Origin: Brumimicrobium oceani
GTDB lineage: Bacteria; Bacteroidota; Bacteroidia; Flavobacteriales_D; Crocinitomicaceae
Assembly: GCF_003143775.1 (NCBI RefSeq)
Contig: NZ_QFRJ01000002.1
Location: 330,501 to 394,500, forward strand
Length of the DNA stretch: 64,000 bases
Direction of reading: 5' to 3'
Shown here: positions 1-10,300 of the stretch, piece after piece
Layout of the letters: the number at the start of each line of letters is the position of its first letter
Numbering within the stretch: position 1 is the stretch's first letter
Notes under the pieces: model-generated
The model's input: only the letters and a program-made list of their open reading frames with translations
Databases searched by the model: none
Told to the model about the DNA's origin: nothing
Translations under genes and position numbers: made by a program

Positions 1-3000
1 AGCTGTGGCTGTTGGTGCGATATCATCATTGATTGTAATGGTTTGAACCACATCAATATTATTTCCACAATCGTCGGCAATATTGTAGGTTCTTGTAATG
101 ATTTCCGGACAAGTATTTCCATCTGAAACATCGCTTACATGCGTCACAATAGGAATTACTGTACAGTTATCAGCTTCATCGGTAATTGCAGAAATATCCA
201 CTGCGGGTACATCCGATATACATTGAACTGTAACATCTGCAGGTGCTGTTCCCGTTGGAAGAATAGTATCATTAATGGTGATGATTTGCGTCACATCAAT
301 ATTATTTCCACAATCATCGGCAATATTGTAAGTTCTTGTGATTACTTCTGGGCAAGTGTTACCATCGGAAACATCGCTGACATGCGTCACTGTTGGATTT
401 ACTGTACAGTTATCTGCTTCGTCTGTAATGTAATTAACATCTGGAGCAGGAACATCACCAATACATTGAACGGCCAAAGGAGCTGCCGAACCTGTTGGAA
501 GAATGTCATCATTTATCGTGAATGTTTGTACAAGATCTATGTTATTTCCACAATCATCTGCAATGTTGTATGTTCTTGTAATGACTTCTGGACAAGTATT
601 TCCATCTGAAACATCGCTCACATGTGTCACTGTTGGGTTGACTGTACAATTGTCTGCTTCATCTGTAATCGCTAAAACATCCACCGCAGGAAGATCTGCC
701 AAACATTGTAAAGCCACATCTGCTGGAGCAGTTCCTGTTGGAAGAATTGTATCATTAATTGTAAAGGTTTGCAAGACGTTAATGCTATTTCCGCAATCGT
801 CAGCAATGTTGTAGGTTCTTGTGATAATCTCCGGACAAGTATTCCCATCTGACACATCACTCACGTGTGTTACTGTTGGAATGGCAGTACAATTATCTGC
901 TTCATCAGTGATTAAATTAATGTCTGCCGCTGGAAGGTCTTCAATACATTGCAGTGTTACATCTGCAGGCGCTGTTCCAGTTGGATTAATATCGTCATCA
1001 ACCGTTATGATTTGAATCACATCTATATTGTTTCCGCATGCATCTGCAATGTTGTAAGTTCGTGTAATCGTTTCAGGACACAAATTTCCATCTGAAACAT
1101 CGCTCACATGTGTAACTATTGGATTTGCAGTACAATTATCCGCTTCATCTGTAATTGCAGTAATGTCAACTGCTGGAACATCACCTATACACTGAACTGT
1201 AGTGTCGGAAGGAGCTGTAGCTGTTGGATTGATTAAATCATTGATCACAATATCTTGACTACAAGAAACAGTCACTCCACAAGTATCAGCAATTTGATAG
1301 GTTCTTGTGATTATTTTTGGACAAGAATTACCGTTAGAAACTTCACTCAATAAAATAAATGAAGAAGAATCAATTATTCCTCCGGCAGGAATAGTAGCAG
1401 AGCCACCAGCAGCAATAAATTCATCAAAGTTCGCATAAGCAGCTTGTTCAGAAATATCACAAACAGCGGTTAAATCTCCCGGACAAGTAATGTCTGTAAT
1501 AGCAGGAGAAACTGTAATCATTACTTGATCAGAAGAAAAACAGTTGGTTAAATCTGCCGTTACCGTATAGTAAGTTACTCCAACTGGTGGCACAAAACCA
1601 ACGCCATCTGTAATGCCATTATCCCAAGAAAGTATTGCTCCATCAGGATTATTAGCAGATAGCACTATCGTAGTTCCTTCACAATAAAATGCATCTGGCC
1701 CCGCATCAATCAAACCTGATGTTGGGTCATTGATGTTGATAGAAACATTTTCTGTTGTTGTACACGAAGGACAGTCAATATCTGAAACTGTAAAATTAGT
1801 GTAAGAACCTGCAATCAATCCAGTAATGACATATTCACCTGCTGCGTTTGTAGTAATTGTGTTTGTTGGACCACCATCATAACTCATTTCGTAACTTGTG
1901 TTAGGATCCAATCCAGAAAGTGTTATTGTTCCATCACTTCCTCCACAAGAACCAGTTCCCGTTCCAGAGACTGTAAATGTTGGTGTATAAGAAGCAATCG
2001 TTATTTCGTGCGTCACATTAATACTGTTTCCACAATCGTCTGTAACACTGTATATTCTTGAAATAATTTCCCCATTACAAGAATTCCCGTCTGTACTTTC
2101 AGAAGAAAAAGCTACAATTGGGTTTACCGTGCAATTGTCCGCTTCATCAGTTACTACAGAAATATCAACGGGTGGAACATCTGTTAAACATTGCACTACA
2201 AGAGGAGCCGGATTACTTGCCGTTGGATTCACATCATCATTCACTGTAATGGTTTGAACGACATCAATATTATTTCCACAGTCATCCGCAATATTGTAAG
2301 TTCTTGTAATGACTTCTGGACAAGTATTCCCATCTGAAACATCGCTAACGAAAGTCACCGTTGGATTTACAGTACAATTATCTGCTTCATCGGTGATTAA
2401 AGAAATATCATGTACTGGAACATCGCCAATACATTGAACTGTAAGATCGACTGGAGCTGTTCCAGTTGGAAGAATGTCATCGTTGATTGTGATGAACTGA
2501 ACTAAATCAGTAAAATTCCCACAATCGTCCGTTATTCTATAAGTTCTTGTAATTTGCTCTGGGCAGGTATTTCCATCTGAAACATCGCTGACATGGGTTA
2601 CAATTGGATTTACTGTACAATTGTCTGCTTCGTCTGTGATTTCTAAAACATTAGGCAAAGGAACATCGCCAATACATTGAACAGTCACATTGGCTGGAGC
2701 TGTTCCGGTTGGAGCAATATCATCATTCACTGTAATGGTCTGAATAACATCAATATTATTTCCGCAGTCATCTGCAATATTGTAAGTTCTTGTAATAATC
2801 TCCGGACAAGTATTTCCGTCAGAAACATCGCTGACATGGGTTACAATTGGATTTACTGTGCAATTATCCGCTTCATCGGTAATTTCTAAAACATTAGGTA
2901 TAGGAACATCGCCAATACATTGAACGGTAAGATCAGCAGGAGCAGTTCCGGTTGGGAGAATGTCATCATTTACCGTAATTGTTTGAACGACATCAATATT

Positions 3001-6000
3001 ATTTCCGCAATCGTCTGCAATGTTGTAAGTTCTTGTAATGACTTCCGGACAAGTATTTCCATCTGAAATATCGCTAACATGGGTTACGATTGGATTTACT
3101 GTGCAATTATCTGCCTCATCGGCAATTTCTAAAACATCAGGAATTGGAACATCGCCAATGCATTGAACTGCAAGATCAGCGGGAGCTGTTCCGGTTGGAA
3201 AAATGTCATCGTTTACCGTAATTGTTTGAACGACATCAATATTATTTCCGCAGTCGTCTGCAATATTGTAAGTTCTTGTAATGATTTCTGGACAAGCATT
3301 CCCATCTGAAACATCGCTAACATGCGTTACAATTGGATTTACTGTGCAATTATCAGCTTCATCTGTAATTAAAGACACATCAGGAATTGGAACATCACCA
3401 ATACATTGAACAGTCACATTTGCAGGAGCTGTTCCTGTTGGATGAATATCGTCATTTACGGTGATTATTTGATTGAGGTCAGTAAAATTTCCGCAATCAT
3501 CAGTAATTCGATAAGTTCTTGTGATTAACTCTGGACAAGTATTTCCATTTGAGACATCGCCCACAAAAGTTACCGTTGGATTTACAGTGCAATTATCTGC
3601 TTCGTCTGTAATTAAAGAAATATCATTTGCTGGAACATCGTCAATACATTGAACAGTAAGGTCAGCAGGCGCTGTTCCTGTCGGATTGATGTCGTCGTTG
3701 ATAGTAATTAGCTGAATTAAATCAGTGGAATTGCCACAATCGTCTGTTATTCTGTAGGTTCTTGTAATTTGCTCAGGACAAGTATTTCCATCTGAAACAT
3801 CGCCAACGAAAGTCACTATTGGATTGGTCGTACAGTTATCGGCTTCGTCTGTAATTAAATTGACATCTGCCATTGGCACATCACCAACACATTGAACTGT
3901 CACATTTGCTGGAGCCGTTCCTGTTGGAGCAATATCATCACTCACCGTAATGGTTTGAACGACATCAATATTATTTCCGCAATCGTCTGTAATGTTGTAA
4001 GTTCTTGTAATGATTTCTGGACAAGTATTCCCATCTGAAACATCGCTGACATGCGTCACAATAGGATTTACAGTACAATTATCTGCTTCGTCGGTAATTT
4101 CTAAAACATTAGGCAAAGGAACATCACCAATACACTGAACGGTAATATCTGCAGGAGCTGTTCCGGTTGGAAGAATATCATCGTTGATTGTAAAATCCTG
4201 TGTAAGATCGGTAAAGTTTCCACAATTATCGGTGATTCTGTAAGTTCTGGTAATAATTTCCGGACAAGTATTTCCATCTGAAACATCGCCAAGGTGTGTA
4301 ACGATCGGGTGAGCTGTACAGTTGTCATTCACATTAGTTACCAGGGAACTATTTGCAGCAGGAATATCTGTCACACATTGAAACGCCATTCCCGCAGGAG
4401 CTGTTCCTGTTGGGTTTATATCATCATTTATGGTAATAATTTGGGTACATGTTTCTGTATTTCCGCAATCGTCTTGAATTTGATAGGTTCTGGTCACAGT
4501 TTCAGGACAAGAATTATTATCTGAAACTTCGCTCAGTAAAGTAAAAGTTGAAGGCAGAATCGAAGCTCCTGCAGAAACTGAAACAGAACCACCGGCATTT
4601 TCGAAAGCTGTTAGATTAGCATAAGGTGGCTGCTCTGAAATATTGCAATTTGCAGTAAGATTTGGAGGACAATTGATGGTTAAAGTAACAGGATAAATGG
4701 TAATGAGAAACGATGTTTCATCTTCGCAAAAAGCAGGAAGACCGCTATCATAAATGTACATTGTAGTCGTTGAAGAAATAATATCTCCTGGATTATATTG
4801 TGTTCCTGTTCCTCCTGTACCCGTGTAATAAGCCTCACTTCCTGATAAATTTGCACCTGTAATTGCAGGAAGCGTATAAGGTAGACATTGGTTTACATCA
4901 GGAATTGGATTAATGATGGGAAAAGGATTAACATTAACGCAGATTGTGGTATCGTAAGAACATCCAAAATTATCAGTTGCTTCGTAAGTGTAGCAAGAGC
5001 TTCCTAAAGCAGGTGGTTCCACGTTTATTGGATTTGTACCACTTACAATAGTGGGGTCAGCTTGCCAATTTTCTGAAACAATTACCGGTGTAAACGCAAT
5101 TGAAGGTGGAATAATTCCTGTGTTAAAGTTCAAACTCCAATCGAATACAAAACCATTATCGCTGGCCCAATCGTCGGTAAAAGTCAAAGTCCAAACTCCG
5201 TTCAAATCACAGCCAACCAGTGCATCCATAGGATTTTCAGATTCATAAGAGCCAGCAGGAATACTTATTCCCGACGTTCCGTTTGCGGCCAAAGTTCCGT
5301 TCGTAGCGTTTGGTGTCCAGCAGTAATCAAAACCAATACCTTGCGCAAATGGAAAATTATCGTTATCAATTGGAGAACCTAAATGTGCGCCTACACCAAA
5401 ATTAAAATCTACTAAATTTACTGTTTGTCCGGAAGGACATTCTATTATCACCCCTAAATCTCCCAAAAAGGAATGCTCCATATTTACACAAATAGATAAT
5501 AAATCATCAATATCTGTTAAGCTTTGATTAGGTAAAAAACACTCGATATTTACTGAAGTCGAGTAAGAAACTCCTGTTCCATCTGGCAAAGCTATAGGGG
5601 GAAAAACAGGTTGATCACAAATACGATCGAAAGTGACTGGAGTAACCACACCTGTAAGAACAGATTGATCTCCGATACAAATTTCTTCTGGTACAGCTTC
5701 AGTTCCTGTAAATTCGGGTGTGGTAGAAACTCTAATTTCTTGATTGGTTATATTCGTATTTGAACATCCTTCAATATCTTCCATTTGAAGCTGAATAAGA
5801 TAACCGCCATCATTATTAAAAGTATGACTTACATTTTGTCCAACCGGATTTACACCATCTTGGGTGCTCCAGCTAAAGGTTGATGTAGCATCTGATTGCG
5901 TATATTCTGTGTTGTTAAACGGGTAGGTTCCACTTCCTGTCATTGACACAGTAGTTCCTTGGCAAATTCGAATAACTCCATCTGGATCGGGCGCGGGTGA

Positions 6001-6459
6001 AAAAGAAAAATTAGAGCTAAAATCTTGACAAGCTGGTTTACAGCTGATCACTCCTTCCCACCCCACATTACTTCCTGATAGATTTGCGGTGAATACGAAG
6101 GTAAGACAGCCAGAGGCATTACTTGGTGATGCTTCAACAAACCCAGGACCAGTTGCCCCAGAGTATGTTCCAATAGGTGGTGCGCCAACATTATCTCCAT
6201 CATAAATCGTGAACTGATCATAATAGAATTCCGTGTTAAAGCTGACAAAATCTACACGAGTTGACATTCCATTACTTGGACAAATGGTATAGGTTAAATT
6301 TTCACCATTTGTATAATTTCCAGAGGGACCACCCGTATCATAAAACATTCCAGTACAAGTAGTAATTGTGTCTCCATCTGTCATATTAAAGTTTTGGGCG
6401 AATATTGAATTTGCACCTATTAATATGAAGAAAAAAATAATTATACTGATGTGTTTCAT
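1..6459 (-). CDS. Giant secreted multidomain protein (CUB, PKD, P-domain, HYR-like repeats), 3' end outside window
   Basis: The frame is open from an ATG at 6459 to the window edge (2153 codons, no stop); the C-terminus lies beyond base 1. Residues 1-20 are a signal peptide ending SIFAQ. Residues about 25-140 look like a cysteine-containing CUB domain (ending GWEGVISC). A PKD-like stretch follows, then at about 290-460 a proprotein-convertase P-domain (LSICVNMEHSFLGDLGVIIE, later GVWTLTFTDDW). From about residue 590 the protein is roughly 16 HYR-like repeats of 80-81 residues, each with four cysteines (TVQC, ADNC, TCPE, DDCGN), interrupted at about 1250-2000 by an Ig/SprB-like module also present in the two upstream paralogues. 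By analogy with those paralogues I expect a type IX secretion C-terminal domain off the window. Probable role: adhesion or extracellular binding. The small gene 32 bp upstream may be co-transcribed. Confidence 0.85.
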   Translation of the reverse strand, partial: MKHISIIIFFFILIGANSIFAQNFNMTDGDTITTCTGMFYDTGGPSGNYTNGENLTYTICPSNGMSTRVDFVSFNTEFYYDQFTIYDGDNVGAPPIGTYSGATGPGFVEASPSNASGCLTFVFTANLSGSNVGWEGVISCKPACQDFSSNFSFSPAPDPDGVIRICQGTTVSMTGSGTYPFNNTEYTQSDATSTFSWSTQDGVNPVGQNVSHTFNNDGGYLIQLQMEDIEGCSNTNITNQEIRVSTTPEFTGTEAVPEEICIGDQSVLTGVVTPVTFDRICDQPVFPPIALPDGTGVSYSTSVNIECFLPNQSLTDIDDLLSICVNMEHSFLGDLGVIIECPSGQTVNLVDFNFGVGAHLGSPIDNDNFPFAQGIGFDYCWTPNATNGTLAANGTSGISIPAGSYESENPMDALVGCDLNGVWTLTFTDDWASDNGFVFDWSLNFNTGIIPPSIAFTPVIVSENWQADPTIVSGTNPINVEPPALGSSCYTYEATDNFGCSYDTTICVNVNPFPIINPIPDVNQCLPYTLPAITGANLSGSEAYYTGTGGTGTQYNPGDIISSTTTMYIYDSGLPAFCEDETSFLITIYPVTLTINCPPNLTANCNISEQPPYANLTAFENAGGSVSVSAGASILPSTFTLLSEVSDNNSCPETVTRTYQIQDDCGNTETCTQIITINDDINPTGTAPAGMAFQCVTDIPAANSSLVTNVNDNCTAHPIVTHLGDVSDGNTCPEIITRTYRITDNCGNFTDLTQDFTINDDILPTGTAPADITVQCIGDVPLPNVLEITDEADNCTVNPIVTHVSDVSDGNTCPEIITRTYNITDDCGNNIDVVQTITVSDDIAPTGTAPANVTVQCVGDVPMADVNLITDEADNCTTNPIVTFVGDVSDGNTCPEQITRTYRITDDCGNSTDLIQLITINDDINPTGTAPADLTVQCIDDVPANDISLITDEADNCTVNPTVTFVGDVSNGNTCPELITRTYRITDDCGNFTDLNQIITVNDDIHPTGTAPANVTVQCIGDVPIPDVSLITDEADNCTVNPIVTHVSDVSDGNACPEIITRTYNIADDCGNNIDVVQTITVNDDIFPTGTAPADLAVQCIGDVPIPDVLEIADEADNCTVNPIVTHVSDISDGNTCPEVITRTYNIADDCGNNIDVVQTITVNDDILPTGTAPADLTVQCIGDVPIPNVLEITDEADNCTVNPIVTHVSDVSDGNTCPEIITRTYNIADDCGNNIDVIQTITVNDDIAPTGTAPANVTVQCIGDVPLPNVLEITDEADNCTVNPIVTHVSDVSDGNTCPEQITRTYRITDDCGNFTDLVQFITINDDILPTGTAPVDLTVQCIGDVPVHDISLITDEADNCTVNPTVTFVSDVSDGNTCPEVITRTYNIADDCGNNIDVVQTITVNDDVNPTASNPAPLVVQCLTDVPPVDISVVTDEADNCTVNPIVAFSSESTDGNSCNGEIISRIYSVTDDCGNSINVTHEITIASYTPTFTVSGTGTGSCGGSDGTITLSGLDPNTSYEMSYDGGPTNTITTNAAGEYVITGLIAGSYTNFTVSDIDCPSCTTTENVSININDPTSGLIDAGPDAFYCEGTTIVLSANNPDGAILSWDNGITDGVGFVPPVGVTYYTVTADLTNCFSSDQVMITVSPAITDITCPGDLTAVCDISEQAAYANFDEFIAAGGSATIPAGGIIDSSSFILLSEVSNGNSCPKIITRTYQIADTCGVTVSCSQDIVINDLINPTATAPSDTTVQCIGDVPAVDITAITDEADNCTANPIVTHVSDVSDGNLCPETITRTYNIADACGNNIDVIQIITVDDDINPTGTAPADVTLQCIEDLPAADINLITDEADNCTAIPTVTHVSDVSDGNTCPEIITRTYNIADDCGNSINVLQTFTINDTILPTGTAPADVALQCLADLPAVDVLAITDEADNCTVNPTVTHVSDVSDGNTCPEVITRTYNIADDCGNNIDLVQTFTINDDILPTGSAAPLAVQCIGDVPAPDVNYITDEADNCTVNPTVTHVSDVSDGNTCPEVITRTYNIADDCGNNIDVTQIITINDTILPTGTAPADVTVQCISDVPAVDISAITDEADNCTVIPIVTHVSDVSDGNTCPEIITRTYNIADDCGNNIDVVQTITINDDIAPTATA

Positions 6460-6491
6460 AAAATTAGCCTTTAGTAGTTGTAGTTGCGCTT

Positions 6492-6920
6492 TTAATACTT
6501 TCTCATTTTCCGATTAATTTGCTCATTGGAATATATAATTATGATTTGATTGCTTTCCTTATTGATCCTAAAGGCTCCCTTCTCAATAGTTGGGAAATTA
6601 TACATTAGGAAATTAAAGTCTTTAGATTGTAAATCGCTTGCAAATTGATTCGCCGAAATTGCTTTTCCCTTGTAATGCACCAGAGGTAGTAAATCTAGTT
6701 GGGCAACTTTCTCACTAGGAACCGTTCGGATTGAATATCCTTGCTGAGATTTTACCTTGAGATGCTTAATTAATCCAGGATTGCTTTTTAGACTGCTTTC
6801 ATACTCTGTTTTCCCTAAAAACTCCTCCACTAACTGGTCTGGAGTATTGTTTTGAGAAAACACTAGTGTGGGTATAAAAACAATGAATAGTATAGATATA
6901 CACTTTTTCAAGTTATTCAT
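6492..6920 (-). CDS. Small secreted protein of unknown function, between giant repeat proteins
   Basis: A 142-residue protein starting at an ATG. It opens with a clear signal peptide (KKCISILFIVFIPTLVFSQ, cleavage near residue 22). The mature part is about 120 residues with no cysteines or motif I recognise; it is mixed charged and hydrophobic and ends in a basic tail (INRKMRKY). It lies on the same strand as, and 32 bp upstream of, the giant protein that follows, so the two could share a transcript. It does not look like a PorP/SprF outer-membrane partner, which would be about 300 residues. Real gene likely; function unknown. Confidence 0.7.
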   Translation of the reverse strand: MNNLKKCISILFIVFIPTLVFSQNNTPDQLVEEFLGKTEYESSLKSNPGLIKHLKVKSQQGYSIRTVPSEKVAQLDLLPLVHYKGKAISANQFASDLQSKDFNFLMYNFPTIEKGAFRINKESNQIIIIYSNEQINRKMRKY

Positions 6921-7343
6921 AAGTATAGTTTTGCACTTATTAAACGAAAAAAAAGATCAAATAGTTGCGCCAGCTTTGGTTTTATTTCTACGGACTTTTC
7001 ATGAAATTCCCGAGTTTCGATTCATACCTCAATGTATCACTAGTTATCAGACAGTTACATTCATCCAACTTGTATTTTTGATGAATCCGACTACTTTTTT
7101 TTGAGAATTGCAAGGGATGATTTTGTTTTTCGCGAACCTGAAATTATTTTAATCATGGTAAAAGAAGATTTGGATTTTTGGATTGAGATTTTGCTTTGAT
7201 GATCGGCAAGCAGACAATTGCGAAACGTTCTGAAATATCTTTTCGATCTATGGTTGTGCTTCAATGATGAGTGGGGGGGACGATTACAAATCGTCCCTAC
7301 ATCATCTCTTCAATCTATGATTTGTGCAAGGATGATGATTCAA
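6921..7343. other. Gene-free interval with one REP-like palindrome
   Basis: This 423-bp gap separates the small secreted protein from the 3' end of the 1819-residue protein. Open frames in it look random: no family resemblance and poor starts. The one clear structure is the palindrome at 7277-7297 (separate entry). No promoter of the TAnnTTTG type is evident on the minus strand just before 6920. Confidence 0.5.
7277..7297. repeat. REP-like palindrome, copy 1
   Basis: GGGACGATT and AATCGTCCC form a perfect 9-bp stem around a 3-base loop (ACA). The same motif recurs at 12944-12967 and, shortened, at 54532-54545, always outside genes. It lies 46 bp past the stop of the 1819-residue protein gene. 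No T-tract follows, so terminator function is not shown for this copy. Confidence 0.6.
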
Positions 7344-10300
7344 TCACCTCAACAAGCTCACGCTCCCAATAATCTCCTTGCTCTCCTCGTTTCGCAATTT
7401 TTTAAAACTGATTTTCCAGAGGTATGCGCCTTCAGGAGCGAATTTTATTTGGCTTGCGCCGTAGGTTCCGTCCCAGCCGTAGTTGGCGTCGTTGCTTTCG
7501 AAGATCAATTCTCCCCAACGGTTATAAACCTCTAATTTATAATCTAAAGGGTCAAATCCTGAGGTAAAAACTGGTTTAAAAGTTTCGTTGTATTTGTTTC
7601 CGTCAGGTGTAAATGTGTTGGGAACGAAATAAACCAATTCTTCGAAAAACGGTAAATCTAAATTGAAAGTATCTTGACAACCCAAATTACTCGTTGCGAT
7701 TAGTTCGACATCAAAAATGAATTCCTTTTTTATTGAATTAACAGAATATTCATGGGTTGGATGAATGGCATTACTGAATTCTTCATCTCCGAAATCCCAT
7801 TCGTAAGCCGTTGCTCCAGTAGATTCATTGGTGAAATCTGCTACATTGTATATATTGGTTAACTCCTCAGGATTCACAAAGAAATCTGCTACCGGATAAT
7901 CATCAATGCATATATAATCTGTTATTATTAAATCATCAACACAACCGTTTGATAATTCAACTTTTAAATTGACATCATAACAGCCGGCTTCTGTGAAAAT
8001 GTGATTTACGTTGCAACCGTTTATTTCTTGATTTCCATTAATTGTGAAGACACATGTGTTCCCAATTCCTGGTGAAGTACTAAACAAATTTACTTCTTGC
8101 GGCGCACAACCCACTGTTCTGTCCGCTAAAAATGAAACCTCTGGAGAAATAATTACATCAACATCTACTTGGTCTGAGTTTTCACATCCATGAATTGAGG
8201 TTCCAATCACAGTGTAAGTTACGAGTCCTAAATTTGGCGTAAATGGAACATTATCAACAACTCCATTGTCCCAAACATAAGTATCTGCGCCACTTGCTGA
8301 GAGTGTTACTTCTTCTCCATCACATACCGTTAAATCATTGCCTGCATTCACAATAGGCAAAGGATTTACAGTTACTTGCACTAGATCTGTTGTAAAACAA
8401 TTTACTTTTTCCGCGGTAACTGTATAAATGGAAATTCCCACCGGTGGAACAAAACCAAGTCCATCCACTACTCCATTGTTCCAAGAAACATTTGCTCCAT
8501 CTGGATTAAAAGCCGTTAATGTGATGCTTTCGTTTTCACATACTATAATATCAATTCCTGCATTTACAATTGGTGGAACTGGATCTGTCAATGTCATTGT
8601 TACATTTTCTGTTGTACTACAAGTTAAACATGTTGCTTCTGTTAATGTGAAATCTGTGTAAGTTCCTTGAACTAGTCCTGTGATGGTATATTCCCCGTTG
8701 GCATCTGTTGTAATAGAAAACGGAGTTCCACCATCATAAGTGAGTTCATAATTTGATGATGGAATTAATCCTGAAAGTGTAATAGTTCCTTCGTTTCCAT
8801 CACAAGTTGTTGGATCGGTACTTGAAACGGTAAAAACAGGATCAAATAAGTCAATTACAATAATCTGCTGGACATTTATACTGTTTCCACAATCATCTTC
8901 AACTTTGTAAAAACGAGTAATTTCTTCTCCATTACAGGTATTTCCATCCGTTGCTTCAGACAAAAATGTTACTGTTGGATTGGCCGTACAATTATCTGCT
9001 TCATCTGTTACAACCAAAGGGTCTGGAAGTGGAACATCAGCCAAACAAGCTGCGAAAATCGTATCTGGATTACTTGCCGTTGGAAGAATATCATCATCAA
9101 TCGTAATGGTTTGAACAACATCTATATTGTTACCGCATTTGTCTTCAATATTGTAAGTTCGTGTGATCACTTCTGGACAAGTATTTCCATCTGAAACATC
9201 GCTCACGTGCGTCACAGTTGGAACGTTAGAACAGTTGTCGGCTTCGTCTGTAATTGACAAAACATCTACAACTGGCAAATCGCCAATACATTGAACTGTT
9301 GTGTCATTAGGAGCGGTTCCAGTAGGCAAAATTATTTCGCTGATCACGATATTCTGAGTACAAGAAAGCGTTACTCCACAAGTGTCAGAAATTTGATAAG
9401 TTCTCGTAATTGTTTCTGGGCAAGTTATTCCATCAGAAATTTCGCTAAACATTGTAAATGAAGCAGAATCAATTATTCCTCCTGCAGGAATCGTTGCAGA
9501 ACCTCCTGCGTTAATAAATTCTTCAAAATCGGCATAGGAGCTTTGTTCAGAAATATCACAAGAAGCCGTTAAATCTGCCGGACAAGTAATGTCTGTAATT
9601 GCTGGAGAAACCGTTATCATTAATTGATCTGATGAAAAGCAGTTCACTCTTTCAGAAGTTACAGTGTAGTATGAAACACCCACTGGCGGAATAAATCCAA
9701 CTCCATCGCTTACTCCATTATCCCATGAAATATTTGCACTTTCAGGATTAAAAGCATTTAGAATAACCGTAGTTCCTTCACAATATTGAGCATCTGGACC
9801 AGCACCAATAACCGCTGCAGTTGGATCATTGATGTTTATTGAAACGTTCTCTGTTGTGGTACATGCAGGACAATCGCCATCAGAAACAGTGAAGTTTGTG
9901 TAAGAACCTGCTGGCAAACCAGTAATTACATAGTCTCCTGTTGCGTTTGTAGTGATTGAATTTGTTGCACCACCATCAAAACTCATTTCATAATTTGTAT
10001 TTGGTGAAAGTCCAGAAAGCGTTATTTCTCCATCTGTTCCATCACAAGATGTTGTTCCTTGCCCTGTAACGGTGAAGATTGGCGTATAAGAATCAACAAG
10101 AATTGTGTGTGTAACATTTATACTATTTCCACAAACGTCCGTTACGCCATAAATACGTGTGATAATTTCTCCATTACAGGAATTTCCATCCGTACTTTCA
10201 GAAACAAAAGCAACCGTTGGATTTGCAGTGCAATTGTCCGCTTCATCTAAAATCACAGCCGGATCAACTGCTGGAACATCTGTTAAACATTGAACGGTAG

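Noticed and set aside
139-4524. Many plus-strand and other-frame ORFs inside the giant genes
   Set aside because: They are shadows of the repeat-coding minus-strand frame: their sequences repeat with the same 240-bp period and have no features of real proteins.
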